Positions 33,413-44,479 of a stretch of DNA of 64,000 bases are shown here, one piece after another (positions within the stretch are counted from its first letter, which is position 1; each line of letters starts with the position of its first letter). Position numbers and translations under genes: made by a program. The stretch comes from Selaginella moellendorffii (taxonomy: Eukaryota > Streptophyta > Lycopodiopsida > Selaginellales > Selaginellaceae): the NCBI RefSeq assembly GCF_000143415.4, contig NW_003314361.1:380653-444652 (forward strand). The letters are read 5' to 3'. The notes below the pieces were generated by a model. That model did no database searches, had not been told where the DNA came from, and saw only the letters and a program-made list of their open reading frames with translations.

Positions 33413-33865
33413 NNNNNNNNNNNNNNNNNNNNNNNNNNNNNNNNNNNNNNNNNNNNNNNNNNNNNNNNNNNNNNNNNNNNNNNNNNNNNNNNNNNNNNNN
33501 NNNNNNNNNNNNNNNNNNNNNNNNNNNNNNNNNNNNNNNNNNNNNNNNNNNNNNNNNNNNNNNNNNNNNNNNNNNNNNNNNNNNNNNNNNNNNNNNNNNN
33601 NNNNNNNNNNNNNNNNNNNNNNNNNNNNNNNNNNNNNNNNNNNNNNNNNNNNNNNNNNNNNNNNNNNNNNNNNNNNNNNNNNNNNNNNNNNNNNNNNNNN
33701 NNNNNNNNNNNNNNNNNNNNNNNNNNNNNNNNNNNNNNNNNNNNNNNNNNNNNNNNNNNNNNNNNNNNNNNNNNNNNNNNNNNNNNNNNNNNNNNNNNNN
33801 NNNNNNNNNNNNNNNNNNNNNNNNNNNNNNNNNNNNNNNNNNNNNNNNNNNNNNNNNNNNNNNNN
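33413..33865. other. Assembly gap (453 N)
   Basis: This is a run of 453 N between the broken ThrRS copy and the second lectin gene. The collinear interval in unit 1 (25855-26307) is also exactly 453 bp. It should contain ThrRS exon 1, part of exon 2, the divergent promoter and the lectin start with its signal peptide. Confidence 0.95.
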
Positions 33866-34685
33866 TGATGTAAATTGGGACGCTCTAACACTTGTAAATT
33901 ATATACAGCTAGAAGATATTCACAAAATTGCTTATTATTTTAATAAAATGCTAGATGATAAAATAGATATCACACGCAATTACTATGGTGCTCATGCTTG
34001 GACAATTACTCAAGCGCTTTCATTTGGTAGATCAGTTGAGCTTAGTCTTTGGATATATTGTAGAAAACCTGATGGTATTTGCAACATTTGTTTAGCCAAC
34101 ACTGGAGCACTAGGAAGAGAGATAGTTGGTAACTTAGCAGCACTTGTAGTAGAGGTTATACACCAGGCAGAAGGCTATTATTATGGACATATTGCTGCTA
34201 CAATGGGTTATGTTGGTGTAAAGTATAAAATTGTAAATGCCCCTTTGTTCTACCAAGATCTTAATATTAGTGAATCTATAAGAAATATCACAATGTTTAG
34301 TGATATATCTAATTGCTGGATATACAGGTCAAGCCTTATAAGTGGTGATGCTTTAGAGTTGGGTGATTATCTGATTAATTCTAACTGTTTAGTCTCCCCA
34401 AACAGTCAATATAAATTAGCTATAGCTGGATGTAATTTGATTTTTACTTATCAGGGAAACAATGTGAAATGGAGAACATGGAATAATGGGAATGATTGTT
34501 GGTTGCATCTACAAGCTAATGGTGATTTAGTAATTAAAAATTCTAATGGAGTTAAAATATGGAGTACAAATACTCAATGTAATACTTATAATTGTAGAAT
34601 ATCAACAGTAGTTTCTGTAGAAGATGATGGATTTATATATATTTTCTATATGAACACAAGAAGGATAATACATCGTTTTCCATAA
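33866..34685 (+). CDS. Secreted B-lectin-like protein, copy 2 (5' end in gap)
   Basis: The frame is open from the gap edge to the stop at 34683-34685 and matches residues 20-291 of copy 1. I count about 22 amino-acid changes against about 11 silent changes. No stop or frameshift has arisen. The start and signal peptide are presumably within the N run. The lectin-like half is conserved (LINSNCLVSPNSQYKL, LHLQANGDLVIKN). A poly(A) signal lies at 34725-34730. This is a probable working paralogue evolving under weak constraint or diversification. Confidence 0.75.
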
Positions 34686-37600
34686 CATGAAATTGCATAT
34701 GATTTAAAGCATGCCTGAGTAAACAATAAAGGTAAAGGCATCTTTTCATCTTTGAAAAAAGATAATGGAAATTGATGCTATGGTTTTCTAGAGTAACTGA
34801 ATAAGGAGAATGTTAAATAGAAAGCAACTCTACAAAAATGAATTCAATTTTCTATGCTGAATACTTTCTATCCATGTGACAAGCTTAAGCAAAAGAGGGA
34901 ACAAAAGCCATGTTAAAACCAAATCATAAAGCATTTACAAACAAAATAAACATTGGCAATTTAACGTTTTTGTTGGTATTTGCATCTTGGTGTACATATC
35001 AATTAGTTTTCCCTATAAACATCAAAGCTCTTTGAGAATAGTTATATCTATTTATTAAAGAGTCTAATTACTTTGATTTATGTTTTTAATTTAAATATTT
35101 TTTAATAATAGAATTTTTAAAGTCAGCTAGGAAGCTCTAACACTTTACAATTATATAGAGACAACAGATATTGATACAATTGTATGTACTTATGGCAGCT
35201 AAAATGTGATTGTGCATGGGAGCATTATATATTTACATATGTGCAGATATTTTTTTTTTTTTGTTTTGAGTTGTATGCAAAAATATTATGCACAAAATCA
35301 TGTTTTGATTGCTATAAAAGCTATTAAAACGTGATTATGTGCATAATATGTTTTACATGGGACATGCTATGTATGCATGGGGCATGACCTGCAAGACTAC
35401 CATGTCATCCTAAACAAAGTGATATCACAAAAAAGACTTGAGAGTGGATTTTAAGCACATGATTAGGCAGTAGTGCAATGGCATTGTACCAAGAGGGATT
35501 GAAGAGGAGCTTGATGGTGGCCAGGAGTGTAGCAGGTTCTGGGAGGTTACAAATCACTTGAATGAGTATTTGTATCATAGGGAGATTTTAGTACAGCTTA
35601 AGAAGCACCAAAGGCCTGTATTGTATTTAGTGCTGCAGCAGGAACCATTAGAAGATCCTTCCTCAAATGGTGACTGAGTAAGATCTTTGTCGGCTAGACA
35701 CTACTGCAAGGATGATAATTACCAGCATGATCACCACCACCAACATAATTGTTACCAGGAGGAGAGCTCAGATTACAGCTCAAATCATCAAAATGCCAAA
35801 GGTGGTAGTGGTTTTCATAGAGTTTACCATGAGAGCTTGAACTATAGTTTGAGTAAATGTGCCAGTGGAGCATATTAGAGGTCAACCACTTGATAAGTTA
35901 TGAGAACTTTGGGATCAATCTCAATCCTCTCAATCTGGGGGTTGTCAAATTGCACAAATTATTTCATTTGAGAGCATCCAAACTTCCAGCCACTGCTCTA
36001 GACTTTGAGGATAATGAGTCTCATATAGGTAGTATTGTTGGTTTTTGTTTTATCTCAATTGCTTACTGCACTTGCAAATATGTAGCAACAGAAAAGAGAG
36101 CTTTGTCTGGAGGCCCCAATTGATCAAACTGTGTGGCTTGCCAGCTCTTGTGAGACTCAAGAATGCCAAAGTTCAAGCATTTCTCCATGAAGGAGCATAA
36201 GACATCTAGTGAAGACTTTCTCAATTATTCTACTTCACACATGTTTATCAAGAGTGCTGGATTATAAAATTCAAAAGAGCCCAAAGCTTGAGTCTATTGT
36301 AGGTTTTACCACCCTTATTACTTTCTGTGTTTGCAAAGCATTGATTCTCTTTGCTTTTCAGATGGATTGGGTGGTGCTACCAGTAAGAAGGTAGTTGTCT
36401 GGCAAGGGAAGATTAACCATATAGCTAAGTTAGTTGTAATGTTCCATTTTCTTTTCTATTAAAAATGCACTAAATAGTCTTATCAAGGTTTGTTGAGATG
36501 CAAAAAGTCTAGAATAGAAATCATTTATTGCAAGTTACAAGTGGAAAGTGCAAGATGCAAAACTTTCACTACATGTTTGTGAATATTCATGCATGCACCA
36601 TCTAGAGTAAGGTAGATTGCATTTTTTTTTGTTTTCTTACTCAACATTTTATTTGTAAATTTGTATAAAAATGTATTTATTGATTATATCAAAGATTTGT
36701 AAGCTTATACCTCCTAAATTTGGACTTTTTAGGAGCACAATACTAAGGATGTTTAACCTTAAATATCCTAAAACCCTTAATTGATTGAAAAGGGAAATGC
36801 ACTTTTATTCATAAGCTCTTTCCTTCTATATTTAAACTCCCACACAACTCAAATCATTCTTGTAAGCAACAAAAAAGAACAATTTATGAGAAAATTTATT
36901 AGAGATTCATGACCTCCTCTTGCATGATTCTAATAAAGATGCTATCCATAATAACATAACTGATGAAGAATCCCTCCACAATGAAGTCACATGATTTATG
37001 AGTGAGATTCTTATCAATTTTAGCTTCAATTAGAGAGAAAGAATGTTTCTTATCAAATTAAGTTGCCATCACTTGAACTCCTATTAGTATGATGCCATTA
37101 TTCATTAGAGAGAAGATTGATAAAGATCTTTTCATTCTTTTTATTTTTTGATTTTTTTTTCATTTATCTCATTGAGGATAGATTTTGAGCATGCAATGGG
37201 TAATGATGCAATAGTGTCATGGAGTGTCTAGGAGCTCAATTGACTGATGAAGGGATGTTTCTACCAAGAATAAACTCTTTTAAGTGGTGATCCTACCTAA
37301 TGTACACCAATTAATCAAGACTTTAGAATTTGTAAAAAAGTTAAGCTTCCTGAGCTACCCACCTAACAATGTGCAAGGATCAATCTTCCTCATGAGTGAA
37401 ATTGAGGTGAGATTGAACTCCTTGACACCAAAGTTTAAACTATGGCAAAATAGCTTAATGTGGATTATAACATATCGAGTGGCACTAATGTGGCATGCAT
37501 GCCAATATATATATAAATATATGCTTAAAAAAAAATTGTGTCTAAATATTATTTTGTAAGTCATACACATGAAGGGAGGTGTGGGCAACTTAACAAAAAC

Positions 37601-38229
37601 TTGTGCAAACTTATAGGGAAGTGTATTCCCCCCCAAAACTGCCATCACAAATTACTTGTTATATATATTTTCAATAAAATGTTACATGATAAAAAAGTAA
37701 GCATATACAAATACATGTTTTAGTTAGACAAATTATAAAAACAGTAGAATAGTTAAGCTTAGCACTTGGATATATAGCAAGAAATCTGGTGGCATTTGTA
37801 ATGTTGTTTTAAGTGGAAGGTGGGAATTATGGATATTTTACTGCTACTATAGATTATATTGGTGTAAAATAAAAATTATTGAATGCTAAAAGGTATTAAT
37901 ACTATAAAAAAAATTCATAATGCTTAATGATATATTTACTGTGCTTACTCAATCTAACTCTCTAGTCTCTCCATGCAATCAACATAGATTAACTATTACT
38001 GAATGTAATCTAATTTCTACTTATATAGGAAACTCTATTTTATGGAGAACATGGAACAATGGGACTCAATCTGAAATTTGGTAATTAAAACTGCTGAAAT
38101 AGTTAAATACTCAATGTAATATTTATAATTGTAGAATCACAACAGCAGCTTCTGTAGGAGATGATGGGTTTATATACATTATATATGAACTCAAGTAAAA
38201 CCGAAAAAATACAGGTAAAAGGCATTTGA
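34686..38229. other. Unit 2 relic block (IVD and lectin relics, old insertion)
   Basis: This is the counterpart of 27128-29943 but fuller. IVD-exon relic at 34960-35035, lectin 5' relic at 35125-35195, unrecognised AT-rich insertion about 35200-37650, then a longer decayed lectin copy at 37690-38190. The last retains stretches like VELSTWIY and the final third, with many stops. It keeps about 0.5 kb that unit 1 lost. ORFs at 35687-35885 are repeat-rich and not convincing genes. Confidence 0.6.
36698..36862 (-). repeat. Decayed short LTR related to 83-277
   Basis: It begins TGTAAGCTTATACCTCC and follows the 83-277 LTR block by block: TTTGGACTT, AAGGATG(C/T)TTAA, AAAACCCTTAA, then TTCATA(A/G)GCTCTTTCC and CTATATTTAAAC. 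It has many substitutions. A less complete relative lies at about 29030-29130 in unit 1, so the insertion predates the tandem duplication. Confidence 0.6.
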
Positions 38230-38236
38230 TTTTGAT

Positions 38237-40387
38237 TTATTCATCTTTGTAGAGTTGCCTTCCAATTAACACTCTCCTTATTTCACTTGTTCCAGCTCCA
38301 ATCTCATATAGTTTTGCATCTCTCAACAGCCTTCCAGTGGGATACTCGTTTACATAGCCATTCCCACCTAGGCACTGGATAGCCTGGACATGATCCGAGA
38401 GTTAGGTAAAAAGTAGAATTATGAAAGAGCTTGCCTGCAAAGCCATTTGAGTTGCGTTCTCTGATGAAAAAAGAATAGCTGCAGCACAATCCTGTAGACA
38501 AGGCGCTTTAGTCTAGAAATTCACAGCATTTTGTAAGTTGAATCTCACCTTTCTATCTATGTGACCAGCATCACAGCTTCGAGCAACAGAATGAACTAGA
38601 GCCCTGTTGAGACCAAATCGTAGGCAATTCAGAAAACAAATGCTGGCAAATCAACATTCTACCTGGAAGCTTGCATCTTAGTGTACATATCAGCTAGCTT
38701 TCCCTGTAAGCATCAAAGCTCTTGAAAGGTGCGTATGAGCAAGGAGAAAAATGACAGAGTTACCTGTATAAGTTGAAACTCTCCTATCGGCTTTCCAAAT
38801 TGTTCCCTTTGTCGCACATAGGGAAGAACCACGTCCATGCAAGCTTGCATGAGACCCAAAGGACCAGATGCCAATACAAGCCTCTCCAAATCCAGCCCAG
38901 ACATCATCACATAAACACCTGTTGATACGCTGCTAGTAACAAGTTCAATCTTGAAACCCAGCAAACTCACCTTTTCCTTCCTGACCAAGAATGTTCTCCG
39001 GAGGCACAAAGCAGTCCTGAAACACCAACTCGCACCTAAATAAAAATGTTAGGACATGTGTTCCTACAATGTAAAAGATTGACAACCTACGTATCACTTC
39101 CACGCATTCCAAGTTTGTCTAGCTTTTGAGCGGTCGTGAATCTGGAAGGAGTCAATTGTTAGACTGGCAGCAACATACAGCACTAAACCTCACCCTTCCA
39201 TTCCCTTTTCAATAATGAATGCCGTTATTCCGTGAGCTCCCGCACTATTGTCAGTCTTAGCATATACAATCTGGTAAGTCACACATTAGTAAAACGAAGG
39301 CCTAAAGGAAGAAAAGACGCACCAGAGTGTTAGCAACAGGTCCATTTGTGCACCACATTTTGTTTCCATTTAGAACATATCCCTTGTCCCGACGCTCAGC
39401 TTTGCATTTCATGCTCACCACATCAGAACCAGCTGCAAATAAAGGTCAATACCATGCCTCCTTATAATCCAGCGAAAACATAAAGAAAAAGAGATACATA
39501 CAATTCGGTTCGCTCATCACCAGTGCTCCAACGTGTTCCCCGCTTATCAACTATGACACCAACAATCGTGTAAGAAAACCACTTCCAAACACGATGATAG
39601 ATATGCACCTGAGGTAAGTACTTCTCCTTCTGAGCCTCGGTGCCATTCCTTACCTGTGAGAAACACGTCGATAGACAGCTTTAAGAACAAAGAAAGGTCC
39701 CGAGCAAAACATACTAAATACCAGCTGGTTGATGCAAAGGTTGGAGTGAGCACCGTATGAAAGCCCAACCGATCCGGAAGCACGACTAATCTCCTCCATA
39801 GCCAAGCAGTGGTATAAGTATCCCAAACCAAGCCCCCCATACTTCTCTGACATTAAACTCTGGAATTGACAAGGAAGAAGAAAAAAACTGTAAGTGCTAT
39901 CTATACTCACCAGGAGCAGTGATTCCGTGCAAGTTGAAGTCTCCCATCAGTTTCCAGAGATTCCGATCCTGCCCACGCAAAAAGAAAATCTCAAATCCAA
40001 ACACCCAAGGAAAGAAAAGAATGGAACGGGAAAATGCTGCTCAAAACAAACCTTTGGAAACGAATTCGTGGCATCGATGGTAGCAGCGTGTGGAGCGATA
40101 TGCTCCGCAGCGAAGTGCTGGACGCTCTTCTTAAACTGGAGCAAGCAAGCAAGCAAGCAAGCAACTGTGTGAGAAATTCCGGCTCAGAAACGATGATCGA
40201 TCAAGACCTGCGCGGCTGTTTCGTCCAGAGTAGCATCGTAGCTCTGCTGTGACGAGAAAGAAGCAGAGGATCAAACCAAACAAACCTACATGATCTCTAC
40301 CTCCAACGCCGCTGTTGCCAGCGCCCGCGACTGGATCGAAAATCTCCCCGCCGCGCGAGCTATGGCTGCCGCCAACGCCATCGCCAT
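38237..40387 (-). CDS. IVD: Isovaleryl-CoA dehydrogenase, mitochondrial
   Basis: IVD is the FAD flavoenzyme that oxidises isovaleryl-CoA in leucine breakdown, feeding electrons to ETF in the mitochondrial matrix. The start at 40387 ([16 protein letters not shown]) gives an Arg/Ala-rich mitochondrial presequence. The gene has many short exons. Readable segments in order are [131 protein letters not shown] and the C-terminal [20 protein letters not shown]. The last exons (38237-38436) lie inside duplication unit 2. The unit 1 copy is a fragment. Confidence 0.93.
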
Positions 40388-40616
40388 CGCCTTCGCCTAC
40401 TCTTCGTCGATCTCAAGAGAGGGAAATGGCAGAAAAACACGAACATTCCACAATTATGACGAGGATCCAGATGGACGGATAGGATCGGCCAGCAATGCCC
40501 ACGTTGCTGCTGCCGTGTAAAAACTCTTGACCAATCGGAAACTAGAACTGAGAAGATTCGAACACCTTTGGAAATTTTCTCTTTTATTAACAACCCTTGA
40601 GCAACTACATTTTCTT

Positions 40617-41927
40617 CTAGCGCGAGTAATCGTCCTTATCGTTGACATAGTCCACCACTGACGAATCCAAGCTACACTCCTCGGCGCTGAGTGGCGATAG
40701 CTGCTTGAGCTTCCTCTTGAGGTTGTGCTTGTGCCAATCGCTCTTGTAGTGCTCGCGGAACTCCTTGGGATCGCCAATCACGGCATCGCAAGTCAAGCAT
40801 CTCTTGCCCGGATCGGAGGTAGCAGCAGGAGGAGGACGTGAGTTGTTTGATCCAGTCCCTTCTGATAGCTGCGAATCCTTGAGACCCGACGTAAGAGCTT
40901 GGATCCTCTCGGCTTGATTTGCTGCCGGTTCGTCGGCTTCGTCTTCTTCATCGTCGTCTTTGTGCACGGCCATGGAAACCACGTCCAGCTTCCCGCAGCA
41001 CTCTCGGATGAGCGCGTCGCACGCACGAAAATGGCCCGGCTCGACTCGACAAACCTGGGATGAAAGAGATTCAAGAGTCTCTGTCCGAGAAACCAAGAAA
41101 GATAAAAGCTCGCTCACCACAATGAAAGCTTCGTCCGCCTCATCCCGGCTCTCCATCTTCGCTTGAAAATCAGCCAGTCCCTCCAGAAGTTTCTCCCGAT
41201 GCTTGGTTGACACGGAGAGCTTGAGGCGCATCAACGCTCTTGTGATCGGGAAATGCGATTGTAGCTCCCTGATAAGCTCCAAAGCCTGGCAAAACCACGA
41301 AAGTAAGAACCAAGAAACTGAAGAACATCCATCGCCGATACCTGCTTCTTCGAGGATCTGTTTGGATCAACAGCAAAGTGAACTTCACGCATGAAACGCT
41401 CGATCATACTTATCGTGAATGGCCGCTCGGTCTCTGGGTTTAGCGTCTTGTCCATGACAATCCCCGCGATATCTCGAAACTGGCTGGAGAGCTGGACCTC
41501 TCTCTCTTTCCCAGCGACTTGGAGCTCTCCTTTCTCCAGAATCTAGCGCAAGAAGAAACTTTGAACCAATTCCGATGAATCGATCGAATTCCATTACCTC
41601 GAGGCAAATCTTTTCCTCGTCCGCCGTCCCAAATGCCTCGACCAGCTCCTTGGATTTGGCCAGAATCCCCTTGGAAACATTGCAGTAGACCGTGTGCGTC
41701 TGGAGAACCTCGTCAATATCCTTCTCGCTGCCCGGACAACAAAAACCCGCGGCTCAAAACACCACACAAATGCCAGGAACTCCTCCACTTACACTCTGGA
41801 TCGCCACGACAGGACCTTGTTCTTGTAGCACGCGATCTCGAATCTCTTGCCGTGCTTCTTCAATCGCACCACCGCCACATTCGTGAGGCGCTTCTGCCCC
41901 ACCGGCTGCACCAGAGTCCGCGACATC
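40617..41927 (-). CDS. SBDS: SBDS ribosome maturation protein with plant C-terminal zinc finger
   Basis: SBDS works with the GTPase EFL1 to release eIF6 from 60S ribosomal subunits. The start at 41927 gives [20 protein letters not shown], the usual N-terminus. Exons read through [59 protein letters not shown] and [18 protein letters not shown]. The final exon (from about 41282 down) adds an acidic linker and a U1-type C2H2 finger ([23 protein letters not shown]), followed by [15 protein letters not shown]. That extension is typical of plant SBDS. A broken copy lies at 44480-45030. Confidence 0.93.
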
Positions 41928-42020
41928 GCCCAAAAACCCTAAAAATACCCTAGTTTCGAATATTCCTTAGAATTAAAGGTTTAATAGGTTTTCCAAGAAG
42001 TTGGCCAAAATTGGGGTTTA

Positions 42021-44255
42021 ATGATGTTGGATGCATGGCAGAGAACGCTGGAAGCATGGTGGGCCGGTGTGCGAGAGCTGGGCGCGGACGCATACGAAGC
42101 GGGCAAAGTGTTGGATCTGTCGGTGCCTGTGGAGATAAAAGAGGTGAGAGGCCCAGACGAGAGAATCAAGAGGCTCCTGGTGAGGAGAGATTTCGATTCC
42201 CTGTACAGATCAGTCCTTGTTGGAAGGCCCGGGAGCTGGCTGGTTCACCTCACTGGGAATCCGGGGATTGGCAAGTCTGCCTTTCTCTGGTACTTCATCA
42301 TCCGATACGCCATCGACATGGGGAAGAGACCGTTTGTGCTCGTCTATCAGTCGGGCAATTACGTTTGGAGTTTCGACTCAAACGGGGAAGTTGAGCTGAC
42401 TCCCAAATCCCAGTTCCAGGCGACATCTCTCCGTCCCGCAAAGTGGCACTTGATCAATCATAAGATTGAGCCGAGCGACGCTCTGGGCAAAAGGGTGCTG
42501 GTTGCAGCATCTCCAGATCCCGCCAACGTAAAGAATGCTTATCCAGACAGACACCTCGCTATAGTCTACTTGTATCCTTGGGATAGAGACGAGTTCGACG
42601 CCTTGGTTAAGCTCTGGGAGGAGGAAGCTAGCCAGTTGGAGAAGCGAGCTAGCCAGCTCGAGATGCAGCAGTCTTGTGAGCTCCAGGGCTGCTCTTTGGA
42701 GGAAACGGACAACATGATGGAAGATGAGCTCAAGAACACTTACGAGGTTCAAGAGAGAGAAGGAGACGATGCAGACGATAAGATGATCGCAGAAAACCTG
42801 AGAGAAGAGGCAAGGCTGATCCGCATTCGCGTCGGGGTAGCAGACACTTACTACAAGTGGTTTGGTGGAGTCCCTCGTAAGCTTTGGCAGATTGAGCCGA
42901 GGCTGCTGACCGATATTGAACTGGAAAGGTTCGTGGATACGGCGCTCTTTAAGACGGATGTTCGAGCAATAGCTGCTGGAGCAGAATCTGATGATATCTC
43001 ATGGATGCTGCTACACCTCAAAAGACCTCAAGCCGCTGGTTACAAGTACCTCATCGATTTTGCATCGCCGAAGATCAAGTACAAGTTCACTTCAAGCATC
43101 CCAACTGCAAACCGTCATGACCTGATCGTGTTGCTGGACTCCACAGATCCCGGACTTGGTGCTCTTGGCGGTTTCCTGTTTGAACAGGACGTTGTGGCAA
43201 AGGTTCTTCAGTCGCCCATCAGCGCTGTTCTTATGGTGAGTTGTGCTTTCTTTCCCGTTTGTCTCTGACCACCGTGTTACAGGTCGACGATAAGCATTGC
43301 ACTAAATGCAATTCGCGGATGGACTGCGGGGAAGGCCCTGTCAACTGGATCGCGTGTGGCGTATGCAAAAAATGGTATCATTATCTGTGCGTCCTCGAGA
43401 CAGCTCCAGTGCCGCTGAAGTGGCGATGCGCTTCATGCGAGGGAAAACCAGGTGACGAGGTCTTAACAACAACACGGAGGCTTCGACTGAGATACTATAG
43501 GGGTGATCTGAAAGAGGCTCTTTTCAATGCTGGTAAGCATATTTGATAATAGACAAGATTTTAGCTTAACATTTCTATACTGCAGGTGCCCATGCTGTTA
43601 ATTACGTATGGAGGCCACTGAGGAAGAAAAATGGCAGCTACGACTTTGCCATTCTCCCTGGAACTTTGGGGCAGGCTACCACAGCTAAGTATCATCCGGT
43701 TCCGTTTGAAGCGATTAAAGGCGGACTGGCTGCCTTGGAGGCCTGGAACAAGGAATACAACAAGGAAGCCTACCCTGAGAGGTTCCTACTTTCGTTCTTC
43801 CTTTCGAGGGACAATTATCCAGATTTCGGCTACCAGAGCTATCGGAACAAGCAGCACCGCGTATCAAACAAGGGAGTGAGAGGTACTTAAGCATTGGTTT
43901 CCCTGTGGTTTTTGCCTTGTTTGTGTTTAACCGGCTGGAATGTGCAGGAATTATGCAAGCTAAGGTTCTCATACAGACTCTTGGTGATGAGCAGTCGCAG
44001 TTATGTGCAGATATTCCCGAGCCAGAAGATAGCGTAGAAAAGCTTGACGAGTTGGCGTTTGAGCCCATAGACTTCCAAGCCATGACGATGGAGCAGCTCA
44101 GGACGATGGCGCGTGAAAACGGCCTTAGTGGCTACTCTTCTATGAGGAGACAGCAACTGATGGAGAAGTTGGAGGCCCTAGTGATCGTTGACGAGGATGA
44201 AGACCTTGAGTTTGAAAGTCAGTATTATTCGCGAGTTGGTGCTCTTGTTTCTTAA
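42021..44255 (+). CDS. P-loop NTPase - PHD finger - nuclease-like - SAP-like protein (Crinkler-RHS-like architecture)
   Basis: Four exons (42021-43235, 43283-43532, 43586-43882, 43948-44255) join in frame to 689 residues. Residues 1-405 hold a P-loop NTPase with Walker A GNPGIGKS at 79-86, followed by FLWYFIIRYA, an arrangement seen in Crinkler/RHS-type proteins. Exon 2 encodes a C4HC3 PHD finger (residues about 411-456: CTKC, then CGVC, WYHYLC, RCASC). Exon 3 has YDFAILPG, LGQATTAKYHPV and FLLSFFLSRD. I read this as resembling the C-terminal restriction-endonuclease-like domain of Crinkler-RHS proteins. Exon 4 ends with a SAP/Rho-N-like helix pair (MEQLRTMARENGLSG, RRQQLMEKLEAL). A nuclear, chromatin-directed NTPase/nuclease is inferred. 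The family assignment rests on motif memory, not a search. Confidence 0.7.
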
Positions 44256-44479
44256 GTTGTCTACTCGGCATAAGAAAAACTATGCCTCGACTCAAGCTTG
44301 GAGATTGTAGTGTTTAGGAGATTTTTCATCACCATCATTACACTTAATCACTGATTTGTGCGTAGCCTAAACCGGGTTCAATCTTAAAATCAAGAATATA
44401 CTTTGATCTTATACCGTCAGTTCCAAAAAAGCGACGGACCCTATCACTCCCTATCGACGGCCAAATCCAAACTACACTA

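Larger units (their letters stand above)
30151..38436. repeat. Tandem segmental duplication, unit 2
   Basis: This direct copy of 22596-30150 starts at GGGAAGCC and ends at GAGCTTGCCT (38427-38436), inside the functional IVD gene. The offset is 7555 bp at the left edge and 7558 bp across the lectin genes. The ThrRS half is almost identical to unit 1. The part right of the lectin start is clearly more diverged, with indels. A 453-bp N run sits at 33413-33865. Confidence 0.92.

Noticed and set aside
33407-33868. ORF composed of X residues
   Set aside because: It is the N run, not sequence.
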